From: Diphasiastrum complanatum
Taxonomy: Eukaryota > Streptophyta > Lycopodiopsida > Lycopodiales > Lycopodiaceae
DNA: 64,000 nt
Assembly (NCBI GenBank): GCA_029204225.1
Contig: CM055092.1
Coordinates: 74,974,383-75,038,382 of the forward strand
Direction of reading: 5' to 3'
A program made the translations under genes and the position numbers. Within the stretch, counting starts at the first letter, position 1, and every line of letters begins with the position of its first letter. Under the pieces are notes generated by a model that was not told the origin of the DNA, did not search any database, and saw only the letters and a program-made list of their open reading frames with translations. Below, piece by piece: positions 22,561 to 33,400 of the stretch.

Positions 22561-22932
22561 GTTACCATTTTGGTTTCGCCTCCGGGACTGGTCCAAGTGG
22601 AAGGACTCTTATTACAACCTTTTTGCGTCGCCGACGCCTAAGGGTCCTCGTCATCGACATGGGGCTTGCCGCTATGCCAATTGGTCAGTTTGGTGACCAC
22701 TATGCCTTGGGTTTCATGTGTGGCTTGTCTTTGCCTTTGGTTACCTTTTGGGGACGGATTCTGAGTTGGCTTTCGGGTTGGTTGGGATTCCAGTTTTCTT
22801 AAGTCTGAATGGTTAAGCTCGTTACGTTTCTGAGTTGGCTTTTATGTAAGTGCATGATGGATGAATGTTAGACTTAAGCGCGTGTTGGGGAAACCGCTCA
22901 AGTCCAGCGCTCTTTGAGGCGCCGGCGCAACA
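22561..22932 (+). repeat. truncated 3' LTR of the gypsy element
   Basis: Aligns with 18460-18815 of the 5' LTR at about 93% by eye, except for a 19-base segment (CCACTATGCCTTG...) present only here. U3 is missing. Confidence 0.88.
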
Positions 22933-22937
22933 ATGAG
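22933..22937 (+). other. right target-site duplication ATGAG
   Basis: Matches 17907-17911. Removing the gypsy element plus one copy gives copia sequence like that at 29,180-29,210. Confidence 0.85.
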
Positions 22938-23100
22938 TCACAACCATTTGATGCTAGTTTGTATAAATAGTTGGTAGGAAGTTTAGATAAAAGCTTTCTA
23001 TACTTAAAGTTTGTTAACTTTGAAGCTATGTATAAGTATGGATGGAAAGTAGTCTACTTTTAGGGAGAGAGTTAAAATAAAAGTAGACCTAATGTAATTT
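22938..23100 (+). pseudogene. copia fragment, right half, with RNase H deleted
   Basis: TCATTTGATGCTAGTTTGTATAAATAGTT resumes the connection domain. It then jumps to the pol C-terminus (GTTTAGATAAAAGCTTTCTATAC), with the RNase H core missing. A purine tract (AGGGAGAGAG, near 23063) follows, then sequence like the start of the LTR at 29,928. Confidence 0.7.
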
Positions 23101-24710
23101 TGTATTGTGGGTCATTTGACTAGGACTAGTTGCACGTGTGACGAGGCAATCAACAAGACATGTGTCTCAAAACAGTAACAACCCGAGTCATGCATGAATT
23201 GCCACAAAAGATCATGGATGTCCAATGCCTCAAGTTATATTTTGCTATGTGGAGCTTGGAGAATACCTAAGTGTTTTTCTATCTATGTCTACATGTGATC
23301 TTGTGTGACTTGAATTTTGATTGATAGAACCTATGCCTAATAGGGGCATTCAGGACGCACACATTCCAATTCTAAATGTTCATGAGGATATACCTGTAGA
23401 AGAGAAAAAGTAATAGGTTGTCGTAGTGTTAGGAAGGAGGGAAATCCTATTACCAACCAAAGCTTTGAGTCCTATCATTTGCCATGGACTCTGACTTTGG
23501 CATCGGTTTAGGATAGGGCATTAGAGAAACTTAGAGCCCGACGAGGGCCTCTGAAAAATATGCTTTTTTTTATTTTTTTTCTTATTTTTGTTGCCATGTG
23601 GACCAATTGAAACCTTAGCTTCGGGGTTCTACGTAATGTAGAATTTTCCAAATATAAATAAAATAAAAACTTTTTAAATATATTGTTGTTTCGTCGGACA
23701 GCATGTGGAAATGCTATTGGTTGATGAGGCCTGTCCTTCTAGCTCATCACTGCCAAAGAGACCCAAAAATATTGAAAATGAATATGACAGATGGTTGAGA
23801 AGAGAAAATTGATGTACCATTGATGTATATGCATTGTCAGACCATGGTTAATAGGGATAACCAGAGTTAATTTGTGGCACCAAATAGATCAGTGTTTCAA
23901 ATTTTTGCCAACACTTTTTCTTAGATTCATGGCTTTTTGTCTACGCAAATTTTCAGATTCATAGTTCATTGTTTCAGATTTTTGCATGCAAATTACGAAT
24001 GGCGCCATCAAGGAAGCTGTGCTCCTCAATCGACTCTGTGCTTCTATTGAACGAGACAGATGATAATGGATTATGGGTGCCAAGAAAATCTTCAAAAAAC
24101 TCTTGGGTTTTGATGCATCCATCATCAAGAGGAGCATTTTGAAAAAGGAAAAAGGTCAAAACTATCATTTCGATCTTATTGGAAGGCCAAAATTTTGGGA
24201 TTTCAGAACATCATCAGAAGGAAAATCTATTTTTGAAATTCTAGTCCAACATGTATGTATGCATTCAGAGATAAATGTGCAAGGATTCAACCGTCAGGAT
24301 CACAAAAAAAGCAATTGTGAGTATTGATATTTTTGATACTTTGATTTTTGTCATTCATAAATATCTAATAGTAAACTTGCCAACCTGATCATTTTTCATA
24401 TCCATCCAACATAAATGAATGGGAGCCGAGTGGATCTTTGACATTTGACTCAAATAAAATCTATATACAATGGATCTGTATACTCGTATCCATGTGATAT
24501 AGCATTTTCTACCACTAGAATGGTGCCAAGTGGCATAACACTACTAAACTGCCAATTTACCCACTAGTTTCCAAATTAAATGATATGTACAACCTATATA
24601 ATCTATCTAAATGACTTGGGCATAGATTTTACACGTGGGAATAGGCTCCACACATGTCTAATAATGATAGGTACAAGTCATTATGGTATTTACAAGATTT
24701 GATCAAGTTA
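23101..24710. other. no gene recognised
   Basis: AT-rich spacer. ORFs at 24073-24327 (plus) and 23889-24168 (minus) overlap each other on opposite strands and match no family I know. Confidence 0.4.
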
Positions 24711-24714
24711 GCTT

Positions 24715-24963
24715 TTGCAAATTCTAACACAGAGTGCTATTGCCTTATCGGCCAATCCTAGATTTCACTCTAGAAGTATGCTCATTGAGATTCAATATCA
24801 CTATGTCAGGAGTAAGATTCTCGACAGAGAGGTAAGTTTAACGTATTGTAAGATGCAAGACATGATTGCAGATGTGTTTACCAAGGCATTGAGCATTAAT
24901 GCACACAACAAATTTTGTGCATTACTTAGTCTAAAAATCAAGGCATTCACGGATCCGGATTAA
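24715..24963 (+). pseudogene. copia RNase H C-terminus
   Basis: Reads SAIALSANPRFHSRSMLIEI, QYHYVRSKIL and IADVFTKAL, the usual end of copia pol. It stops five bases before a polypurine tract (AAGGGGGTG, 24962-24970). Everything upstream of about 24710 is lost. Confidence 0.88.
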
Positions 24964-24970
24964 GGGGGTG

Positions 24971-25860
24971 TGTTGGATTTATCTCCTCTACTCTCCTAAA
25001 TCTCATGTTAATCTAGTTCCATTTATATCATTGCAGTTTTACATGCATTGTCACACAATCTACAAAAATACTCTATTATTGAAGATAGGCAAGAGAATGG
25101 CATCTGACTTGTCGGAGTTGGCCGACTTATGGAGGAAGGCCGACTTATCAGGGAGTCCGACTTGTTGACTCAATCGACATATTGGAGAAACCCGACTTGT
25201 CTGACATATTGACTTGTCAACTACTCCAACTTCACTGGCGATGACAACGACTAGCTTGACTCCGAATAGTCAAAGCCTTCTCACGTTCGTTTTTTGTACT
25301 GTGCAATGACTAGGACGATGACAACATCAGACATGATTTTCTCTAGATGGCACAATGGCTCCACGCAAATGTAAATTGTATATAGATGACCATTGTCACT
25401 CTAATTATGTAAAAAGTAAGTGGATCAATATAGTAATTTACAAAGAGACAGACATTGTAGATGCTTTCATGCATCGATTCTTTCTTTAGACTGATTGTCA
25501 GTAAGCTCACAGCTTTTACAGAGTGGAGCTAGTTTTTTGAGCATGCGGGTTTGTCTACTATTATCTTGTGCTTGTAGCATCAATTTGTGCTGACTTGTAT
25601 TTCTATACATTGATTTGAATCAATCATTGTCCTTTCATTGTGTTTTGCAGACAACTGTGCAATCAAGCTTTACTTTACTTTTGTGTTTGTCTACTATTGT
25701 TGTAATGCATGCATCGAGGAAATTAGTCGACCATTGCCCTCATGCAGTAGTAGGATCGTCCTGATCTGATCGACCAATCCGAATCGTTGGACTATCCACC
25801 TACATTTTCCCAGCAATTGTAACATATTAGTTATAAGCTTTGAAGTTAGAAAACCCAACA
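24971..25860 (+). repeat. 3' LTR of a copia fragment (890 bp)
   Basis: Starts TGTTGGATTTATC directly after the polypurine tract and ends AAACCCAACA, giving matched inverted ends (TGTTGG...CCAACA). It contains a cluster of CCGACTTGTC-like phrases at 25,105-25,230. The 5' partner is not in the window. Confidence 0.82.
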
Positions 25861-26029
25861 TCTGTTTCCGTATTGCAATAAATATAAAAATAAAAATGAA
25901 CGCAAATGAAAAAAAAAATTAATAATCATAATCATTTTCATCATTGTCGTCATCACATAAGTCTTGACACTCATCTAAATCTAGGTCTAAGTATAATCAT
26001 AAATTTTCGACCGTGTCTCTTTGAGAATG

Positions 26030-26810
26030 TCAGCTACCCTGATATTCATCCTCCTCTTCTTCTAGTTCTATCTCATCCAAATGTGGGGCCCTCAAACCCT
26101 CAATATGGCCTTGTAATATCATAGGGATATCATCATTTACAATTTTATTTTCTTCTCCCTTCATTTCCATATCATTTGGAGCTTGGTTCAGTGGTTCAGA
26201 TTCTTTCAAAATCTTAAAATTGGGTGGTGGTTCCTCGTGTGTACTATCCAATGTTACAATATCTTTTCCTTAAAACACATGTTGTTTTCTTGGATTAAGT
26301 TGGATCACATACCACCATCTTGGGTCTATTCAATCTGGATGATATATAATCTGCCAATAAATTAAAAAAATTTAGGCTTATAAGATCAATAAATAAGACA
26401 TTGAGATTATTAATGACATTGAGATTGTAGAGTCTCACCTATCACGGCAATAGTAAGGTGTCATATTAGGTTTACTATCCATTTTGTACCTATCATACTA
26501 TGATTTGCATCATCATATGAACTATAATCCATCAAACAATGTGGCATTGCTTCCACGATGCATGACCTTAAACCATTTTACGTCAAAAATAAAGTATTTG
26601 TCATGAGTCTTGTATTCAACTTCATAAATATGTTGCAATGTGCCGACATAGTCTAGGTCGTCTGAAATGACATTCACGTCCCTCACACTAGAACGACTCT
26701 CTTGTTGAAAGTTGGCTATTATATCACAATCATATGTATGTCGCTTGTTGTCAATTCTCTCAATACGATAATGTTATGCGCACATGGCAATGTATGATTT
26801 ATATTGAAAC
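26030..26810 (-). pseudogene. CACTA-transposon DUF4216-type protein remnant, copy 1
   Basis: The minus strand reads ERIDNKRHTYDCDIIANFQQ, VGTLQHIYEVEY and YFIFDVKWFKV (26,790-26,570), then YHPD...RWWYVIQLNPR (~26,340-26,290), then an acidic Glu-rich tail ending at 26030. This is the DUF4216 layout found beside TNP2-type CACTA transposases. Stops and small indels interrupt it. The same protein recurs at 37,661-38,521. Confidence 0.72.
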
Positions 26811-27197
26811 GCAAGAAAATAAACAAATTTGTGTAAATTAAAATACTATTTATATATTGAGTAGTGCAAAAACAAAACTTCACAAAGAAAATACTACACT
26901 TCCATGCACATCCATGAATAAATTTTCATTCTAATTCGATAGCATCATATTAAGAACTCATTCATGAGTGCATTTTGAAGGTAAAGGCTCATTCATGAGT
27001 GCATCGTTCTCTAACACTCTCCTTCTTCTCCGATTGATATATCTTCTTCGTTTCAATGTTATCTTTCTTTCCTTTTTGAGAGTCTTCATACCTTGAAGTC
27101 CGCTTTTCTATATGTCCACAATTACTAGTCTGAACATGTCAATTTTTCTTTAATTGAGATGAAAGTCTCTTTTCCACACCATTTCTTTGTATTAATT

Positions 27198-27964
27198 CAC
27201 TACAAGAAAAGGTGACAAAAATTGCGACAAAAAATGACAAAAATTGCGAAAATTTCCGCAATTTTTGCCTTTTTTTGCCAAAAAAGTTGCGGTAACAGTT
27301 ACCACAATTTTTTTGACAAATCCGCAATTTCGGTCCCGCAATTTTTTTAGCTAATTTTCCGCAATCTTTTATGGCTAAATTAATAATAAATTTTTTTTTG
27401 CGAAAATCCACCCGCAATTTTTTGGCATAATAATTGCGGATTTTTTTTTGCAATTTGTTTGGTTGATATTTTTGCCAAACTTTTGGGTAAAAATTGTCAA
27501 AAAAATTACGGAAATTCATTTCTGCAATTGTCGTGGCAAAAATTGCGGATATATTTTCGCAATTTTTTTGCATAAATTGCGAAAATTTTTTGCGGAAACT
27601 CAATTTCTCAAATTTTTTCAAAATAGTGTCAAAAAATTGTGGAGAATAAATCCATAGTAGAAAACAAAAATTGTGGAAAACAGATTTATTTTTCACAATT
27701 TTTATACACTATTATGAAATAAAATTGCATAAATGAATTTTTGCAATTGTTTTGGCAATTTTTGCCAAAAAGAATTTTGTTTGCTAATATTGAAAAAAAT
27801 ATCACCAATACAACTGCGAAAATGTCCCCAAGTTTTTGTTCAGAATTGCATATTTGTTTTGTAATTTTAGAGAAAGCCTCAACTAATTTAGAGACAAATT
27901 TTGGCTAAAATTACGGAAATAAATAATTGGCCTTGCACATTTAATTTCTTATAACTTTGTAGTG
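27198..27964. mobile_element. CACTA-like non-autonomous element with subterminal repeats
   Basis: Starts CACTACAAGAAAA, the classic CACTA terminus, and ends in TTTGTAGTG (inverse CACTACAAA). The first ~450 bases are packed with AAATTGCGa/TTCCGCAATTT motifs on both strands, like the transposase-binding subterminal repeats of this superfamily. No gene inside. The 3-bp flanks (ATT, TAA) do not match, so the right end is less certain. Confidence 0.6.
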
Positions 27965-28617
27965 TAAACCGTTGTGGAACTTGATGTGCAAACAATTGAT
28001 GGTGTGAGGCTTCATGGATTCCGTAGCATAAAACTGGGGATTCAATCCGAGTCCTTACTAGAAAATGTAACACTTTTAAAAGTTAACAAGGGGTCTCAAC
28101 TTCTATATATATATTTTGGTGTAGTTTGTTAATTTGTTAGCTAGTTATAAGGACTCAGATTGAACTCATTTTTGCTCAACATGTACAATATCTCTGTGTA
28201 AGGAATCCAACAATCACACTGCCATATTCTAGTATACATACAAACTATCTCTATTGCAAACATTTGGAACAACTCTTACATAGCCTACACATATCAATCA
28301 TTTATAATTAGTACGATTAGAGAATTTCAGTCCAAAATTAAAACAACAAATTAAACCACCCAATCAAATGGATACATCGACATGTCAAGTGTTTCATACA
28401 ATCTCTTAAAATAAAAACTGTAAGGCAATTTAGGCCTTCAATAATGTTACGATCAAAATCGTATAAAATGTTGCACTTGTCATGCTGCAATTTCCAAGAA
28501 AATTGATAGTTGGAGACTTCAAAACCCCTCAAAATCTGATTTCTGCATTCAAGAGCAAAGATTGAGTCAATGTTTACATTATGAAAAGAAAATTATGTTT
28601 GAACAAGAAAAATAAAT

Positions 28618-28965
28618 TTACTCAAATTTGTATTGAGAACAAAAAAGTGATAAGGGTGTACCATTGTCAGAGATGATATGTACAGCTTTCAAAGGCCAAA
28701 TAACTTCAGAATCTTTTGAGTCCCCCACAATTTTAAACTTTTTACATGGCCTTAATAATAGGGCATTCTCTCGAACCACATGTTGTAATTTAACACACCA
28801 AAACCCTACACCCAATGCTTCCCCATGGCAAAGGTGCTTGGGATTCTTGCTCAAAACAATCCTAGTACCAACTACTTCATTTCGAATGCTCAATATGTTA
28901 ACTCTCTGCATATACTTACGAGAAAACCTCAAATATTTGAAATTGTGAGCCCAATACATGTACAA
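28618..28965 (-). pseudogene. probable CACTA second-ORF (DUF8039-like) fragment
   Basis: The minus strand reads VNILSIRNEVVGTRIVLSKN, HGEALGVGFWCVKLQ, NALLLRPCKKF and EVIWPLKAV. The spacing (Gly-Glu-x-Leu-Gly, then Leu-x-Arg-Pro, then Trp-Pro-Leu) resembles the conserved block in plant CACTA-associated proteins. This is recalled from family pattern, not a search result. The frame is open over 115 codons but has no clear start. Confidence 0.42.
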
Positions 28966-29084
28966 CTAATAATGAATACATAGAACAAATAATAACATAT
29001 TTATGAGATATTATATACCTCGAACTCCTTTGGTTTAGCACTTTTTTCGTTCTCTTTTTTTTATGGTTTCTGATATTATTACTT

Positions 29085-29871
29085 AACACAGGTGAAGTAT
29101 GTCAAAGAGTTGTTGCACAAGTTTAGGTTGCAGGATTGCAAACCAGTGAATACTCCTAGTAAAAAGCTTTCTAAGCTTGATGAGTCATAGTCATTTGATG
29201 CTACGCTGTATAGGCAATTAGAAGGGAGCTTGATTTACCTTACCACGACTAGACCAGATATATGCTATGCTATTGGTATTGTAAGTCAGTTTATGGCAGC
29301 ACCTACGGAAACGCACTGGCAGGCAGCTAAGCGCATTTTGTGTTATGTAAAAGGCACTTCAGATTATGGCTTGATTTACAGTAAGCATGAGGGTTTACCT
29401 GAGTTGTGTGGCTATGTGGATGCGGATTGGGGAGGTGACTATGATGATCGTAGATCCACCACAGGGTATGTATTCCAGTTTTTGGCAGTTGCTTTTCTTG
29501 GTCTAGTAAGAAGCAAAGTACAATTGCTCTATCCACCACAGAAGCAGAGTATAAGGCAATGTGTAGTGCAGCACATGAAGCTATATGGTTGAGACAAATC
29601 TTGGAATAAGTTGGCATGAAGCAGAAAAATCCCACAACTTTACATAGCGACAGTCAATGTGGCATTCAACTAGCAAAGAAAAGTGTTCCATGCGAGAACC
29701 AAACACATTGAGATTCAGTATCACTTTATACGTGAGAGGCTACTGAGTCGTGAAATTCATGTTGTTCATTGTAGTACAGAAGAACAACTAGCTGATATTT
29801 TCACTAAGCCACTTGTTGGAGAAAAGTTTGATAAGTTTAGATCAAAGCTTTCCGTACTTAAAGTTTGTTGA
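29085..29871 (+). pseudogene. copia RT end and RNase H, broken
   Basis: Plus-strand coding reads VKYVKELLHKFRLQDCKPVN, a TAG at ~29188, LYRQLEGSLIYLTTTRPDI, VSQFMAAPTETHWQAAKRIL, then RNase H (GYVDADWGGDYDDRRSTTGY). Frames change near 29500 and 29680, followed by KHIEIQYHFIRERLL and LADIFTKPL, ending TGA 29869-29871. It is the family relative of the split copy at 17,482/22,938. Confidence 0.9.
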
Positions 29872-29927
29872 CTTTAAAGCTACATATATGACTGTATAAA
29901 AAGTAGACTCTACTCTAAGGGAGAGAG

Positions 29928-30046
29928 TTAGAATTAAAGTAAAATCATTGTGCTACTATACTGTGCGTCAGGTAGTAGCATGACTCCTATCCCAAGTTTC
30001 AGCCCAACTACTGCTGGTCACTAGACTCGGCACATTCCACCTAACA
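29928..30046 (+). repeat. short, probably deleted 3' LTR
   Basis: After the purine tract AAGGGAGAGAG the sequence starts TTAGAATTAAAG and ends CACCTAACA, which would pair as TGTTAG/CTAACA if the first TG was lost. At ~119 bp it is too short for a complete LTR. Confidence 0.45.
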
Positions 30047-30192
30047 ATTTACATTTTTTTCATTTTTCTGTGCCTGGGTGTGTGGGTGCACGAGAGCGAG
30101 AGAGACAAAGAGAGAGAGCGCGCAGAGAGATAGAGAGACATATCTGCCGTCACCTACTTAAAAAAAAAAAGGTTCGAAAGGCAATAACAAAA

Positions 30193-30268
30193 GGTAATGG
30201 CCATTTGGTGGGCCATTACCACAAATTATCCAATTACAAAAGGTAATGACCATTTGGTGGGCCATTAC
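30193..30268. repeat. duplicated palindrome GGTAATGGCC...GGCCATTACC
   Basis: The first hairpin (30193-30220) has a perfect 10-bp stem and 8-base loop. A second copy (30242-30268) has one mismatch. The unit repeats every 49 bases. Confidence 0.85.
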
Positions 30269-30640
30269 ACAAATCGCTGTTGGGTCCTGACTATTTATGA
30301 TAATGTACCGCACAATGCCCATTACCTAATACTTAATTGTTTGAAAAAGACAAAGACTCTTATATATGACACTTCTTGGTGTAATGAAGATGCACAAGAA
30401 TAGTATCGACCCAAGAGAACCCGTTATATGGTGCACAAATATATGTACAAAAATGCGTTATATGCTGCACAAATAGATGTACAAAAATGCTGTACCACGT
30501 ACCATAACTTGCCTAATGATTTATGATTCTTTGAAAGTAATCAGTAATTTATGTTACAGGTTTGAAGTAGTCTTTCATAGACTTAATCACAGTCGAAAGG
30601 TTGTGGGTTTGGCCTGGATTGGTATGAAACGTTTTTGCGA
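30269..30640. other. no gene; 34-bp tandem duplication
   Basis: CGTTATATGgTGCACAAATA... at 30422-30455 is repeated at 30456-30489 with two differences. Otherwise AT-rich with nothing recognised. Confidence 0.7.
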
Positions 30641-31320
30641 TCAATGATCCTTATACTGGTTAGTTCTACAATCACCACTTTCTGTTTGGATAGAAATTTC
30701 TGCGTCCCCTATGCTCATCTGCGTGCAAAACTGATCCGATCCAATGGCAGATAGAAATTCTTGTGCTACTGTCGTTGACAATAAGGGATATTCCATACCC
30801 GAAAAGCTTACTTTCTGTTCAAGTATATGATCATGATGCCCTGAGGTAGTCTTTGGGAAAAAATTCACAGCGTAATCGATGTTATCTGGCAACAGGCGCA
30901 GTCGTCCATAGAACATGACGATGACTATCATCACCTTTCCGGCTTTCCGCCACTTTCCTGAGAAACTGTACGGTACGTCTTTGCAGATTGGGAAATAGAT
31001 GCGTGTAACAATTGCGAGGGTGTCTCAGTAAATAATCGTACACAGCTTTCTTCCTTGCGTCAGCTGATTTGCGGTGCAGGAGCCAGATAATTGCTCTCAA
31101 GCAGGGCGCAAACATTGTGTTTCCTACAAGGATTAAGACTGCGATACATAAAAGAAGAGGAGCAGATTCACGAGAGGGCACCATATTATCATCAAGAAAT
31201 ACTATACCTGAGTTGGAAAATGCAGGCAGAAGTAGAAACAAATGCAAAGAAGCTTATGAGGTCAACATCCCTTGTTTTCAGGGCAATCAGCGAACGAGCA
31301 TTGAAGAATAGATATGATTC
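30641..31320 (-). pseudogene. Trk/HKT-type cation transporter, deleted pseudogene
   Basis: Trk/HKT proteins carry K+ or Na+ across the plasma membrane. The minus strand shows FAFVSTSA (frame break) then AFSNSGIVFLDDNMVP, a hydrophobic span LLLCIAVLILVGNTMFAPCL, and YDYLLRHPRNCYTHLFP. After a frame change near 30930 comes VIVMFYGRLRLLPDNIDYAV, resembling the C-terminal end of these transporters. The central pore segments between THLFP and the C-terminus are missing, as is everything N-terminal of the first phrase. No introns with good borders were found. Two frameshifts plus the deletion make it non-functional. It stands between copia remnants with no intact relative in the window. Confidence 0.65.
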
Positions 31321-31439
31321 TATGACTAAAAAGCCTACAATCTGGATGAGAACGAAATATATGGAAACCAGAAAAATGGACTATGTACCGGGCGGGAGCA
31401 GGCCCGCTACCGTGTGTACCAGGTGGCCTTCACGCACCT

Positions 31440-33400
31440 CTCCACATGCGGCGAGGTGCGTTGAACGCTGCCTGCACAGTGATGTGCACAGTTCTGCCCT
31501 TGAAGTTTGGGCTCTCAACCATTCTCATTGCACTCTGGTTGTCGATGTAGATTGTGATTGGATCGTGTTGAGTGCTTCCAACTTCATCCAGGAGCCTTTT
31601 AAATTTTGTCATTAACCTGCAACCAAAAGATAAGCTCATGCATTCGGACTCGGCTGATGAAACAACTATGCAGGATTGACGTTTGCTGGTCAAAGCAATT
31701 GCTCCTCCGTTCAAAAGATAGCAGCAACCTGTTGTGGATCGATAATCTTTATTCATGCCAAAACTAGCATCCACAAACATGGTTAGAATGCCTTGATTGC
31801 CCTTTGAATATAAGATCCCAAAGTCTTGGGTAGACTTTAAGTATCGAAGCACTCTTTTGGCTAACTATTATTAAACTGACTTAATGTTATGACAAAGTAG
31901 CATATATCCGGTCTCGTGCAAGCCATAAGGTACATGAGACTACCAATGATCTGTCTATAAGGAATTTTAGCATACAACTTATCATGCTGATCATTAATTT
32001 CTTTTCCAAAAAGCTTTAGATTAGTCTCCATAGGAATGTCAGATGGCTTACAACTGCCATATTGAAAGTGTTAAGTATTTTCCTGACGTACTTTCACTGA
32101 CTTATGTGAAGAAGCCCTTTTTCATGATCACAATGAATCTTAATTCCAAGAAAAAACTTCGCTTCTCCGAGGTCTTTCATCCTGAAGCGCTCCTTCAAGG
32201 CTTCTTTGATTTCCTTCACTTGCTTCTTATCTTTTCCAAAGATTAATAAATCATCAACAGATAACAAGATTACAAGCAAATTTGTATGATTCAATATCTA
32301 AACACTAGTGACAACACTAGATTCTATGAAACCAAGCTCATGCATTGTTTTACCAAACTTGGTGTTCCATTCTTTGGCTGATTGTTTTAGCCCTGGCACA
32401 GCCTTCTTGAGAAGACATACTTTTCTAGGATGTTTGGGATCTATAAATCCTGGTGGCTGGCTCATAAAACTTCTACATGCAGGTCGCCATTGAGAAATGC
32501 AGTGTCCACGTCCATGTGGTGAATTTCTAGGTCCTCTTCAGCTGTGATTGCTAGCATAGTCCTGAGACTATCCATACGAACAACAGGAGAGAAAGTTTCT
32601 TCATAGTCAACACCATAGACTTGCGTGAAACCTCTAGCAACTATTTGATCTTTGAACCTTTCAAGTTTATTATCAGCATCATATTTTTTCTTGAATATCC
32701 ACTTACTTTCTACAACATTCCTTCCGGGAGGCAAATTGACAAGTACCCAAACCTCATTAAGCTCCATGGAATGCATTTCTGAATCTGCATCAGCTCTCCA
32801 TTGGCCGGCTGCCTCTGGACTGCTAAGTGCATCTTTGATTGTCTTTGATTCTTCGTCCAAAGTGAGTAAACAATGCTCAATGGTGCAAGCTTGAGCATTT
32901 TCGATTACTTTGCGAGATGGTTTTCTGGTTCTAGGCACAGAACTTTCAGCTACCTCATGCTGCTCCTCTCGCATATGTTCAATGCCAGCATCCTCAAGGT
33001 GTTGCTCCTCCACAACTGCAGGTGTTTCCGGTACATGCATGGGAATCTCTTGAGGTTCCCCACCAAGCTGTCGAGGGTTAGGAACAAGCCTATCCTCCTC
33101 AATAAAAATAGGTTGAGACTTGTTACAATTTTCAGAATTGAAGATTACATGATCTTGTTTTTTTCTTTCTTGGTTTTTTTTCCTTTTTTCGCATCTCTGA
33201 GCTCACCACTACTTTATTTGTCTTAGAATCAAGACATTTGTATCCATAAGATGCCATGCTATGACCAATAAACATGCGTCTTATACTCTTACCCTCAAAT
33301 TTAGTTCTGAATGTGAACATAACACACACAACCAAATACATGAAGATTTGATAAGTTGGGCTTTTCCCCACACCACATTTCAAATGGATAAATTACAACT
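31440..33400 (-). pseudogene. copia pol fragment (integrase end, RT, RNase H)
   Basis: Minus-strand order: integrase C-terminus at 33383-33132 (GYKCLDSKTNKVVVSSEM), linker, RT N-terminus at 33040-32462 (NVVESKWIFKKKYDADNKLE, IVARGFTQVYGVDYEETFSP, HHMDVDTAFLNG), the YVDD region as SVDDLLIFG near 32250, then RNase H at 31852-31440 (FVDASFGMNKDYRSTTGCCY, IDNQSAMRMVESPNFKGRT). RNase H breaks off near 31470 before the ADIFTK end; no LTR is attached. The YVDD tyrosine is Ser here. Family distinct from A/B and E. Confidence 0.9.

Larger units (their letters stand above)
17912..22932 (+). mobile_element. Ty3/gypsy element, 5.0 kb, inserted into a copia fragment
   Basis: Order is 5' LTR 17912-18815, PBS 18818-18830, a leader with decayed or missing gag, protease, reverse transcriptase, RNase H, integrase, and a truncated 3' LTR ending at 22932. 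The domain order PR-RT-RH-INT marks it as gypsy. Flanking ATGAG duplications and matching copia sequence on both sides prove insertion. Pol contains at least two frameshifts and two stops. The 3' end of integrase and about 540 bp of U3 in the right LTR are deleted together. Confidence 0.92.

Noticed and set aside
24073-24327. 84-codon plus ORF opposite an 82-codon minus ORF
   Set aside because: Mutual shadows with no recognisable domain.
27139-27696. 185-codon minus-strand ORF rich in Lys, Phe and Asn
   Set aside because: Its length comes from the AAATTGCG subterminal repeats, which lack stops in that frame; no domain.
31091-31615. 174-codon plus-strand ORF
   Set aside because: Antisense to the transporter relic and to copia RNase H, both of which have recognisable motifs.
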